Shown: positions 11,834-18,272 of the stretch, in pieces
Layout: the number at the start of each line of letters is the position of its first letter
Numbering within the stretch: the stretch's first letter is position 1
NCBI RefSeq assembly: GCF_007431345.1
Contig: NZ_CP041730.1
Location: forward strand, 3,534,001 to 3,598,000
Direction: 5' to 3'
Length of the DNA stretch: 64,000 nucleotides
Origin: Chitinimonas arctica
Lineage (GTDB): Bacteria > Pseudomonadota > Gammaproteobacteria > Burkholderiales > Chitinimonadaceae
The notes under the pieces: generated by a model
What the model saw: only the letters and a program-made list of their open reading frames with translations
Databases searched by the model: none
Told to the model about the DNA's origin: nothing
Translations under genes and position numbers: made by a program

Positions 11834-12729
11834 GACCAGGTATCCGCTTGCTTGCTTTCCTCCAGGAAGGCGAGAAAAGCGGCCGTCTTGGGGGCCAGCC
11901 AGTCGCGCGCCGGGTAGACCGCATAGATCGGGTAGCCGGTAGGCGGCGGGTAGTCCGGCAGCAGGCTGCGCAGCCTGCCGTCGGCCAGCTCCCGTTTGGC
12001 CAGTAGCCGGTCTATCAGCAGGATGCCGGCCCCGGCGCAGGCGGCATCGACCAAGGCGCTGCCGTCATTGAGCTGAATGCGGCCTTGGACCTGGATCTGT
12101 ATCGGGCCGGCCGGGCTGTCGAAATGCCATTCCCGATAGGCCCGGTTGCCGTCGCTGTAGACCAGGCAGGCATGTCCGGCTAGATCGGCCGGGCTGGTCG
12201 GTTCGCCGCAGCGCGCCAGGTAGCTCGGTGCCGCAACCAGTACGCGGGGGCTGTCGGCCAGTTTGCGGGCGATCAGGCTGGAGTCGGCCAGATGGGACAC
12301 GCGGATCGCCACATCGATCTGTTCCTCGATCAGGTCCACCAGGCGGTTTTCCAGTTGGAGCGCCACGTCCACCTGCGGATAGCGGGTGGTGAAGGCGGCT
12401 ACCAGCTCCACCATCAGCCGTCTGGCGGCAAAGGGGCAGGTCACGCGCAGCTTTCCCCTGACTTCCTGTCGGTAGGTTTCGGTCAGCAGGGCGATATTGC
12501 CCAGCGAGGTGGCAATCCGGCGTGCTTCACCCAGTACCTGTTCACCGATTTCGGTCAGGGCCAGGCGCCGGGTGGAGCGCTGTACCAGGCGCGCGCCGAG
12601 CTCGGCTTCCAGCCGCCCCAATTGGCGGGACACCACCGATTTGTCGATATTCAGCCGTGCGGCGGCACCGCTGATGCTACCGGCGTCGATGATGGCGGCA
12701 AAGATGGCAAGGCCTTGTGGGTCCAGCAT
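11830..12729 (-). CDS. LysR-family transcriptional regulator
   Basis: This is a 299-residue LysR regulator. The N-terminal winged helix-turn-helix spans about residues 1-60 (FAAIIDAGSISGAAARLNIDKSVVSRQLGRLE), followed by a periplasmic-binding-protein-like effector domain with VTCPFAARRLMVELVAAF and the usual LVAAPSYLARCGEP segment. It is divergent from an MDR-type NADP oxidoreductase, and the shared upstream region contains TTAGC-N5-GCTAA, a good LysR-type operator. It therefore probably controls that reductase and itself. The effector is not known. Confidence 0.9.
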   Translation of the reverse strand: MLDPQGLAIFAAIIDAGSISGAAARLNIDKSVVSRQLGRLEAELGARLVQRSTRRLALTEIGEQVLGEARRIATSLGNIALLTETYRQEVRGKLRVTCPFAARRLMVELVAAFTTRYPQVDVALQLENRLVDLIEEQIDVAIRVSHLADSSLIARKLADSPRVLVAAPSYLARCGEPTSPADLAGHACLVYSDGNRAYREWHFDSPAGPIQIQVQGRIQLNDGSALVDAACAGAGILLIDRLLAKRELADGRLRSLLPDYPPPTGYPIYAVYPARDWLAPKTAAFLAFLEESKQADTWS

Positions 12730-12739
12730 GGCTAGTCAA

Positions 12740-12765
12740 TTGTTGTTTAATTAGCAACAAGCTAA
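12740..12765. promoter_or_regulatory. LysR-type operator between regulator and reductase genes
   Basis: Two overlapping inverted repeats lie just upstream of the LysR start: TTGTTG/CAACAA (12740-12760) and TTAGC-N5-GCTAA (12751-12765). The second has the T-N11-A layout expected of a LysR site. A further GCTAAT copy lies near 12780. Position between two divergent genes supports a shared operator. Confidence 0.6.
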
Positions 12766-12872
12766 TGGGTAATTGAGGGCTAATCAAGCAATAGTTCACG
12801 GTGCATACTGGCCTTCATCGCGGTAGTGCCGCTTGGCTGAACCGCTGATTCCCATCCTCCCTGGAGCACATC

Positions 12873-13880
12873 ATGCAACTGATCAACAAGCAGTTCCGCC
12901 TTGCGGCCCGTCCGATCGGCGCACCGAAGCAAAGCGATTGGACCTTTGGCGAAACCCCGCTGGGGGAGCCGGCCGATGGCGAAGTACTGGTCAAGATCAT
13001 GTATATCTCACTCGACCCCGCCATGCGCGGTTGGATGAGCGAAGTGAAGTCTTATATGCCGCCGGTCGGCATCGGCGAAGTGATGCGCGCCTTGGCGGTG
13101 GGTCAGGTGCTGGCTTCGCGCCACGCCGGTTTTGCCGTTGGCGACCATGTGAGCGGCATGCTGGGTGTGCAATCCCATGCCTTGGTTCAGGGGCAGATGC
13201 TCAACAAGGTCGACCCTGCCCTGGTGCCCTTGCCGGTCTATCTGGGCGTGCTGGGTATGCCAGGTGTGACGGCTTACTTCGGCTTGCTCGATGTCGGCAA
13301 GCTGCAAGCCGGCGATACCGCGGTGGTATCCGGTGCGGCGGGCGCCGTGGGCAGTGTCGTTGGGCAGATCGCCAAGTTGAAGGGCGCCCGCGTCGTCGGT
13401 ATCGCCGGCGGTGCCGATAAGTGCCGATACCTGTTGGACGAACTGGGTTTCGAAGCAGCCATCGATTACAAGGCCGAGAATGTCACGGCAGCCCTGGCGC
13501 GGCATTGTCCGCAGGGCATCAATGTGTACTTCGACAATGTCGGCGGCGATATCCTGGATGCGGCCCTGGCCAATCTGGCCCATGGCGCGCGAGTCGTTAT
13601 CTGCGGCGCCATCTCGCAGTACAACAACACCACGCCGGTACAAGGCCCCGCCAATTATCTGTCCTTGCTGGTCAATCGGGCCAGTATGAGCGGGATGCTG
13701 GTGGGCGATTACCTCCCTCGCTGGGGCGAGGCGGTGCAAGCGCTGGCTGGCTGGGTCATGGCGGGCCGGATCAAGCACCGCGAAGACGTGGTCACCGGGC
13801 TGGAATCCTTCCCCGATGCATTCGGGATGCTCTTCAGCGGCGAGAATCACGGCAAGCTGGTGCTGCAGCTCAGCGAATAA
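12873..13880 (+). CDS. NADP-dependent oxidoreductase, MDR superfamily (CurA / alkenal reductase type)
   Basis: The 335-residue zinc-free medium-chain reductase resembles NADPH-dependent curcumin/dihydrocurcumin reductase and leukotriene B4 dehydrogenase-type enzymes, which reduce alpha,beta-unsaturated ketones or aldehydes. It has the N-terminal YISLDPAMRGWM motif near residue 45, the nucleotide-binding segment VSGAAGAVGSVVGQIAK near 155, and the family motif VYFDNVGGDILDAAL followed by ICGAISQYN. Start ATG has CTGGAG 8 bases upstream. Divergent transcription from a LysR gene suggests induction by reactive or aromatic compounds. The physiological substrate is unknown. Confidence 0.88.
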   Translation: MQLINKQFRLAARPIGAPKQSDWTFGETPLGEPADGEVLVKIMYISLDPAMRGWMSEVKSYMPPVGIGEVMRALAVGQVLASRHAGFAVGDHVSGMLGVQSHALVQGQMLNKVDPALVPLPVYLGVLGMPGVTAYFGLLDVGKLQAGDTAVVSGAAGAVGSVVGQIAKLKGARVVGIAGGADKCRYLLDELGFEAAIDYKAENVTAALARHCPQGINVYFDNVGGDILDAALANLAHGARVVICGAISQYNNTTPVQGPANYLSLLVNRASMSGMLVGDYLPRWGEAVQALAGWVMAGRIKHREDVVTGLESFPDAFGMLFSGENHGKLVLQLSE

Positions 13881-13912
13881 TCCGATAGCGGTGCGCGGCC
13901 AGGGACGGGAAG

Positions 13913-14140
13913 CTACTCCGCCAGGAGAAGCTTGGCAGCCAGCTCCCTGGCGCGCTGCAAGCCGGCTTCGGTTAACCTGACCGACTCTTGCCGGCCTTTG
14001 GGATTGGTAATGAGTCCCTGGCTGAAAAGGCTGTCCATTGCATCGAAGTCGATACGCTTCCAGATTCGGCCGTTATCGAACTGCCATATGCCGAGCAATG
14101 CCAGCAGCAGTTCTTCGCACTTGGCCTGGTCGAATTTCAT
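13913..14140 (-). CDS. DUF6429 family small protein
   Basis: This is a 75-residue protein with a winged-helix-like pattern. A helix with ELLLALLGIWQF is followed by the conserved aromatic-acidic RIDFDAMDSLFSQGLI and then VRLTEAGLQRARELA, which fits the DUF6429 family as I recall it. No function is established for the family. AAGGAG lies 6 bases before the ATG, so translation is well supported. It lies between the reductase (convergent) and the MHS transporter (same strand, upstream). Confidence 0.7.
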   Translation of the reverse strand: MKFDQAKCEELLLALLGIWQFDNGRIWKRIDFDAMDSLFSQGLITNPKGRQESVRLTEAGLQRARELAAKLLLAE

Positions 14141-14189
14141 TTCAATCTCCTTGGAATATTTTGCGGTGATTCCCGGTGGCGCTTTTGCG

Positions 14190-15485
14190 TTAGATATGCC
14201 GCCGCATCAACACCAAGCCGGCAATCGCGCCCAGTAGACTTATCGTGCCGACGTACCAGGCGGGTGCCATGGGGCTCCAATCGAGCATGACGGTGAAAAA
14301 CAGCGGCGTGAGTCCGCCGAATACGGCGCAGGCCAGGTTGTAGGAAAGCGAGAGCCCGCTGAAGCGAATGTCGGGCGGGAAGGCTTTGACCATCAGGTAA
14401 GGCACCACGCCTACCACGCCGGCAAAAAAAGCGGTGACGGCGTAATTGAGTTGGAAGTCGCGCACGCCGGCGGCCAATTGCGAGTAGAACCAGTACTGGC
14501 TGAGCAGCAGGCCCAGGCAGAAGATCAGTAGCGTCCTGCCGCCACCCAGGCGGTCAGCCCCGGCGCCGGCCAATATGCAGCCTGCGGTCAGGCAAACGAT
14601 GGCTAGATTATTGGCCTGCAAGGCTACGGCGGGCGGCACGGCGTATAGCTTCTGCAACATGCCGGGCGTCATCAGGATAAGTACCAGGATGGCGGCCGAA
14701 AACAGCCCGGTGAGCAGGAAGCAGCGCACCACGCTGCCGCGATGGGCGCGCAGGACCTTGCGCAAGGGGATTTCTTGCGCCAGGGTTTTGTGCTGCTGCA
14801 TCTGCAGGAAAACCGGTGTTTCGTGCAACCAGCGGCGCAGGTACACCGCCAACATGCCGAACACGCCACCCAGCAGGAAAGGAATGCGCCAGGCCAGGTC
14901 GAGGATGACTGCCGTGCTGTAGACGCTGTGGATCCAGGTGGCCACCAGGGAGCCCAGCAGGATGCCCAGCGTAAGGCTGCAGGTAAGGAAGCCGCAGGCC
15001 AGGCCCATATACTGCCGGGGGACATGCTCGGCTACGAATACCCATGCGCCAGGGACCTCGCCGCCAATGGCGGCGCCTTGCAGGAGCCGCAGGGCCAGCA
15101 GCAGCAGCGGCGCCATGGCCCCAATGCTGGCGTAGGTCGGCAGCAAGCCGATCAGCAGGGTAGGTGCCGCCATCAGAAAGATACTGAGCGAAAACATCCG
15201 TTTGCGGCCGAGCAGGTCACCGAAGTGCGCCATCACAATGCCGCCCAGCGGCCGGGTCAGGTGGCCGGCGGCGAAGATGCCGAATGTCTGCAGCTGGCGC
15301 ATCCATGCCGGCATCTCGGGCGGGAAAAACAGTTGCGCGATGATGGCGGCGAAGAACACAAAGACGATGAAGTCATAGAATTCCAGCGCCCCACCCAAGG
15401 CGGACAAGGCCAGCGTCTTGCTGTCGCGACGGGTCAGGTGCCGGGTCGGCATCAGCAATGCCGCGCTATTCATGGTGTTTAGCAT
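14190..15485 (-). CDS. MFS transporter, metabolite:H+ symporter (MHS) family
   Basis: This 431-residue inner-membrane protein has about twelve hydrophobic segments. MHS-type features are an early SALGGALEFYDFIVFVFFA segment, the loop 2-3 motif HFGDLLGRKRMF, and LLQGAAIGGEVPGAWVFVAEH in the fourth to fifth helix region, typical of the ProP/ShiA/KgtP group. It probably imports a small organic acid or osmolyte with protons. The start at ATG 15485 has GGAG about 12 bases upstream; a longer frame extends upstream without support. It is divergent from a PEP-CTERM gene across a palindrome-rich region. Confidence 0.85.
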   Translation of the reverse strand: MLNTMNSAALLMPTRHLTRRDSKTLALSALGGALEFYDFIVFVFFAAIIAQLFFPPEMPAWMRQLQTFGIFAAGHLTRPLGGIVMAHFGDLLGRKRMFSLSIFLMAAPTLLIGLLPTYASIGAMAPLLLLALRLLQGAAIGGEVPGAWVFVAEHVPRQYMGLACGFLTCSLTLGILLGSLVATWIHSVYSTAVILDLAWRIPFLLGGVFGMLAVYLRRWLHETPVFLQMQQHKTLAQEIPLRKVLRAHRGSVVRCFLLTGLFSAAILVLILMTPGMLQKLYAVPPAVALQANNLAIVCLTAGCILAGAGADRLGGGRTLLIFCLGLLLSQYWFYSQLAAGVRDFQLNYAVTAFFAGVVGVVPYLMVKAFPPDIRFSGLSLSYNLACAVFGGLTPLFFTVMLDWSPMAPAWYVGTISLLGAIAGLVLMRRHI

Positions 15486-15555
15486 GTCTATCCTGTTCTC
15501 CGGGGCCGGGACGGCGAAATACCTGAATGGTCGGAGATGTTCGCAACTTGCCGGA

Positions 15556-15701
15556 GGGTGGTCCACCCGGTGATCACCTGAAGCGGTGTATAAATAATTC
15601 GGTGCATATGCATATTTCCAGTAATGAATAATATTACCAATAACTTCATTGTGAAATAACACCAGTCAATCGATATGGGCGAATGAATACACCTTGGTGT
15701 A
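15556..15701. promoter_or_regulatory. Cluster of palindromes in the MFS / PEP-CTERM intergenic region
   Basis: This gene-free stretch contains GGGTGG-T-CCACCC (15556-15568) directly joined to GGTGATCACC (15569-15578), then TGCATATGCA (15603-15612), and TACACC-TT-GGTGTA (15688-15701). AT-rich DNA lies between. The density suggests several operators serving the divergent transporter and PEP-CTERM genes, but no regulator is identified. Confidence 0.4.
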
Positions 15702-15746
15702 GCCTGCTGCTGGCAGTGCCCAATAATTCAATATCAGGAGAAGGAA

Positions 15747-16415
15747 ATGAAAAAAATCGCGATAGGCCTGTGCCTGTCTTTTAGCCTTGCCCACGCTTCC
15801 CCGATTACGCTGGCCACCGGGAATGTGCAGATTACATTTGACGATGCCTCCAGCTATGAAAGCGAAGTAATGAACGGCTTCGGCAATATCATTCAGACCG
15901 ATCTGCCGGTATTCGCGGGCGTAGGCAATGGCTTGAGGTTGACGCCGGCATTGTATAACTCGATCGGTGGTTCGGGTTTTTGGGAGGAGGGCTTGTTACG
16001 GATTTCCTTTCGCGATATCAGTTTTTCCGCACAAGCTGGATATGCAATAACCGGATACCGGCTTTCATTTTCCGGGCAGGCGGATAAATACAGTGCCGGC
16101 AGTTTCAATCACCAGGGGGGCGGTATCGGGTCTGTCAGCTTTTCGGGCAGCAACTATACTTATTCCAGCCTGATCGGCGTGGACGCATTGGAAAACAGCA
16201 GCTATGCCATTTTGTCGCTGTCGGCGCCCTATGTCGCCAATGATGACGGCACCGCCTCGGTGTTCGGACTGGCCAGCGGCAGCATAGAAAACTTCACGAT
16301 CGAGGCGGTCACCCAGCCGGTGCCGGAGCCTGAAAGCTACGCCATGCTATTGACAGGCCTGGCGGGTATCGGCCTGTTGGCCCGCCGCCGGGGCAGGGCC
16401 GAAGCGGCCGGTTGA
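15747..16415 (+). CDS. PEP-CTERM sorting domain protein
   Basis: This is a 222-residue exported protein. It starts with a signal peptide (MKKIAIGLCLSFSLAHA) and ends with the PEP-CTERM tail: PVPEPESYAMLLTGLAGIG followed by LLARRRGR. The middle is a beta-rich Ser/Gly/Tyr domain with no recognised family. Proteins with this tail are handed to exosortase and released or anchored at the outer surface of exopolysaccharide-making bacteria. The start has AGGAGAAGG just upstream. No exosortase gene is in this window. The substrate-binding or structural role is unknown. Confidence 0.88.
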   Translation: MKKIAIGLCLSFSLAHASPITLATGNVQITFDDASSYESEVMNGFGNIIQTDLPVFAGVGNGLRLTPALYNSIGGSGFWEEGLLRISFRDISFSAQAGYAITGYRLSFSGQADKYSAGSFNHQGGGIGSVSFSGSNYTYSSLIGVDALENSSYAILSLSAPYVANDDGTASVFGLASGSIENFTIEAVTQPVPEPESYAMLLTGLAGIGLLARRRGRAEAAG

Positions 16416-16423
16416 GCACTTCA

Positions 16424-16448
16424 TGGCCAGCCTGGGGGGGGCTGGCCA
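16424..16448 (+). terminator. Hairpin after PEP-CTERM gene
   Basis: TGGCCAGCC and GGCTGGCCA form a 9-bp stem around a G-rich loop, 8 bases after the PEP-CTERM stop. There is no T-run, so it is either a Rho-assisted 3' end or an RNA stabiliser. Confidence 0.4.
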
Positions 16449-16486
16449 GGGCGGCAACATGGTGTAAAAAAATATGCGACGGAATA

Positions 16487-16515
16487 CTTGAAACCTTTTG
16501 GGAGCGTTCCCATCT
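16487..16515 (+). promoter_or_regulatory. Predicted sigma-32 (RpoH) promoter for the hsp20 gene
   Basis: CTTGAAA (16487-16493) and TCCCATCT (16508-16515) are separated by 14 bases, close to the heat-shock consensus CTTGAAA and CCCCATNT. It lies about 70 bases upstream of the small heat-shock gene and would give a short leader. Confidence 0.75.
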
Positions 16516-16555
16516 TGTTTTACAGCAGGTGCTCAACCGAGGCCTGCATAAACCG

Positions 16556-16578
16556 TATCGCTTGAACTTCAAAGGATA
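16556..16578 (+). promoter_or_regulatory. ROSE-like RNA thermometer covering the hsp20 ribosome binding site
   Basis: In the leader, TATC-G-CTT can pair with AAGGATA, masking the AGGA Shine-Dalgarno (16573-16576) 7 bases before the ATG. The bulged G opposite the paired SD matches the conserved feature of ROSE elements found before ibpA-type genes. Folding at different temperatures was not computed. Confidence 0.6.
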
Positions 16579-16583
16579 TCACC

Positions 16584-17039
16584 ATGACTGCCTACGATTT
16601 TACCCCCGTGTACCGTACCGCCATTGGCTATGACCGCCTGGTGCAAATGATCGACGATGCCATGCGTCGCGATACGCAATCCAGTTACCCTCCCTACAAT
16701 ATCGAAGTACTGGCCGATGATAAGTACAAGATCACCATGGCCGTGGCCGGGTTCGATCGCGCCGAATTGGATATTGAAGTTGAACAGAATACATTGAAGG
16801 TGGTGGGTCGGAAAGCGCATCGGGATACCGAGCCCAATTATCTGCATCGAGGGATTGCCGCGCGCAATTTCGAACAGATTTTCCACTTGGACGATCATGT
16901 GAAGGTAGAAGTCGCCGGGCTGAATAATGGCCTGCTGACCATCGAACTGAAGCGTGAAATTCCCGAGGCGCTGAAGCCGCGCAAGATACTGATAGATGCT
17001 GCGGATAATGTGCATACGCTGGAACGCCGCGCCGCCTGA
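16584..17039 (+). CDS. Small heat-shock protein, Hsp20/IbpA family
   Basis: The 151-residue chaperone has an alpha-crystallin domain (about residues 35-130). It begins YPPYNIEVLADDKYKITMAV, continues with VVGRKAHRDTE and LHRGIAARNFEQIFHLDDHV, and closes with GLLTIELKREIPE. These proteins hold unfolding proteins in aggregates for later rescue by the ClpB/DnaK system. The first residues MTAYDFTPVYRTAIGYDRL are typical of IbpA. Expression is apparently doubly heat-controlled, by a sigma-32 promoter and a ROSE-like thermometer. A strong terminator follows. Confidence 0.93.
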   Translation: MTAYDFTPVYRTAIGYDRLVQMIDDAMRRDTQSSYPPYNIEVLADDKYKITMAVAGFDRAELDIEVEQNTLKVVGRKAHRDTEPNYLHRGIAARNFEQIFHLDDHVKVEVAGLNNGLLTIELKREIPEALKPRKILIDAADNVHTLERRAA

Positions 17040-17060
17040 TCGAACCAGTTGTCACCAGAA

Positions 17061-17089
17061 AGCCGGGCAAGGGATTGCCCGGCTTTTTT
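17061..17089 (+). terminator. Rho-independent terminator of the hsp20 gene
   Basis: AGCCGGGCAA and TTGCCCGGCT form a perfect 10-bp stem with a GGGA loop, followed by a run of T. It lies 21 bases after the stop. Confidence 0.93.
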
Positions 17090-17173
17090 GCGGCTCTCGA
17101 AACCGGCATATCGGCGGAGTCGAACGACGGAAGTAGGCGCCTGCTTGGGGCGAGTGCCGCGCTCAATCCAGCG

Positions 17174-17404
17174 CTAATGCGAGAACACTTCCTCGACACT
17201 GCTGGCCGAAAATACCTGCTTGGCCCAGCCGTCCAATTGCTCGGAGGTGGCACAAGCGAGTCGATTCTCAACCCAGTCCGGCAGCTGGCCATACCTGTGC
17301 TGGAGCAAGCTGCGCAGCATTTTGGCTTCGCCCCTTGCTTCGCCCCTTGCTTCGCCCTTTTTTACAAACTCCTCAGCCCAGAGGTCCATCTTGTTCGTCA
17401 TCAT
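17174..17404 (-). CDS. Possible internally initiated C-terminal Rpn product (RpnS-like)
   Basis: Inside the Rpn gene and in the same frame, AAGGAG (17413-17418) lies 8 bases before two consecutive ATG codons (17404 and 17401). This is a better ribosome site than many true starts in the window. The product would be 76 residues, beginning MMTNKMDLWAEEF, and contains the GEAR repeat and the whole C-terminal helical domain but none of the nuclease motifs. In E. coli, C-terminal Rpn fragments made this way neutralise the full-length toxin. Whether this start is used is unproven. Confidence 0.5.
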   Translation of the reverse strand: MMTNKMDLWAEEFVKKGEARGEARGEAKMLRSLLQHRYGQLPDWVENRLACATSEQLDGWAKQVFSASSVEEVFSH

Positions 17405-18148
17405 CGCTTCGACTCCTTGCAAATCGCTTATCTCGTCCAACTGAGCCGCCGGCCAGTCCAATTGCGGGAACTTGGAGGGTATCAATACCCGGGTAATCCA
17501 GTCTTTCAAGACTTGCCTCAGCCCTTCATGCTCCGGCGCCGCCAAATATCGCTTCAAACCGCGTATAACCCTGCGCCCGGCTTCCGGGTTGTCGGCATTT
17601 TCCAGCCGGAAGATATCCGCCACCACATTCTCCAAGCCATGCAAATCTTGCTCCTGAAAGGCACCTTGGTCCAATAGCATATAACGCATGTGCGGGCGGA
17701 AATCAGGTAGCTTGCCAGGGCCGGCTTCGATCAGTTCATCCAGTTCCAGCGGCGCACTCCAACGCGGCGCGCCGTTGTACAGCACGATAGGAAGGACAGG
17801 GGGCAGCTTGCCGCTCTCCGTCAAAAGCTGGCGCTTCGGGTCCTTGCAGAGGTCGAGATACAATTGCGTCACATAGCTGGCCACCCGCAGCGCCATGGTG
17901 GAATCGATCGTGGATTGAAATTCCACCAGCAGGCAGATGTAGAGCTCCTGGTCCGCTAGCCGCACCTTCCATACCGTATCGGTCATCTTCCGACGCCAGC
18001 GGTCGGTGACAAAGCTGCCATTGATTTGCTCCAGGGTGGAGAAATCCAGCTTTTCTACCCATTCCTCGTCGATAAACTCGCGAAGCAGATCCTCTACCGC
18101 GCGCGGAATGGAGAACATGGACTTGTAGGCAGCGTCATGATCGAACAT
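17174..18148 (-). CDS. Rpn-family recombination-promoting nuclease / putative transposase
   Basis: This is a 324-residue PD-(D/E)XK nuclease of the Rpn (YhgA-like) family. The N-terminus MFDHDAAYKSMFS is the family opening. The catalytic region shows Asp in RKMTDTVWKV and Glu-x-Gln in LLVEFQST. A central domain is followed by a Gly-Glu-Ala-Arg repeat (about residues 265-276, from a 12-base tandem repeat) and a C-terminal helical domain. Rpn proteins cut DNA and several E. coli members act in phage defence as toxins restrained by a protein made from the 3' part of the same gene. A strong internal start at 17404 would make such a product here. It is flanked by hsp20 (convergent) and a TonB receptor. 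Confidence 0.88.
   Translation of the reverse strand: MFDHDAAYKSMFSIPRAVEDLLREFIDEEWVEKLDFSTLEQINGSFVTDRWRRKMTDTVWKVRLADQELYICLLVEFQSTIDSTMALRVASYVTQLYLDLCKDPKRQLLTESGKLPPVLPIVLYNGAPRWSAPLELDELIEAGPGKLPDFRPHMRYMLLDQGAFQEQDLHGLENVVADIFRLENADNPEAGRRVIRGLKRYLAAPEHEGLRQVLKDWITRVLIPSKFPQLDWPAAQLDEISDLQGVEAMMTNKMDLWAEEFVKKGEARGEARGEAKMLRSLLQHRYGQLPDWVENRLACATSEQLDGWAKQVFSASSVEEVFSH
17325..17360 (-). repeat. 12-bp in-frame tandem repeat in the Rpn gene
   Basis: Unit GCTTCGCCCCTT (plus strand) occurs about three times in tandem, encoding repeated Gly-Glu-Ala-Arg. Copy change would lengthen or shorten the linker without breaking the frame. The comparable position of another Rpn gene at 43.5 kb has an unrelated 12-bp repeat. 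Confidence 0.85.
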
Positions 18149-18272
18149 TGCACGAGATTGCCTAGGTCGTGCGGGGCGGGGAATACGGCTTTTGCCTGAA
18201 TATCACACAAGATCCGGCAACTGAACTTAGGAAAACCTGCCGCGCAGCTAGGGAGCAGTATCTGTTGCGCAG

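Noticed and set aside
17325..17360. CRISPR-like array in the Rpn gene
   Set aside because: The units are 12 bases, contiguous and in frame, with no spacers.
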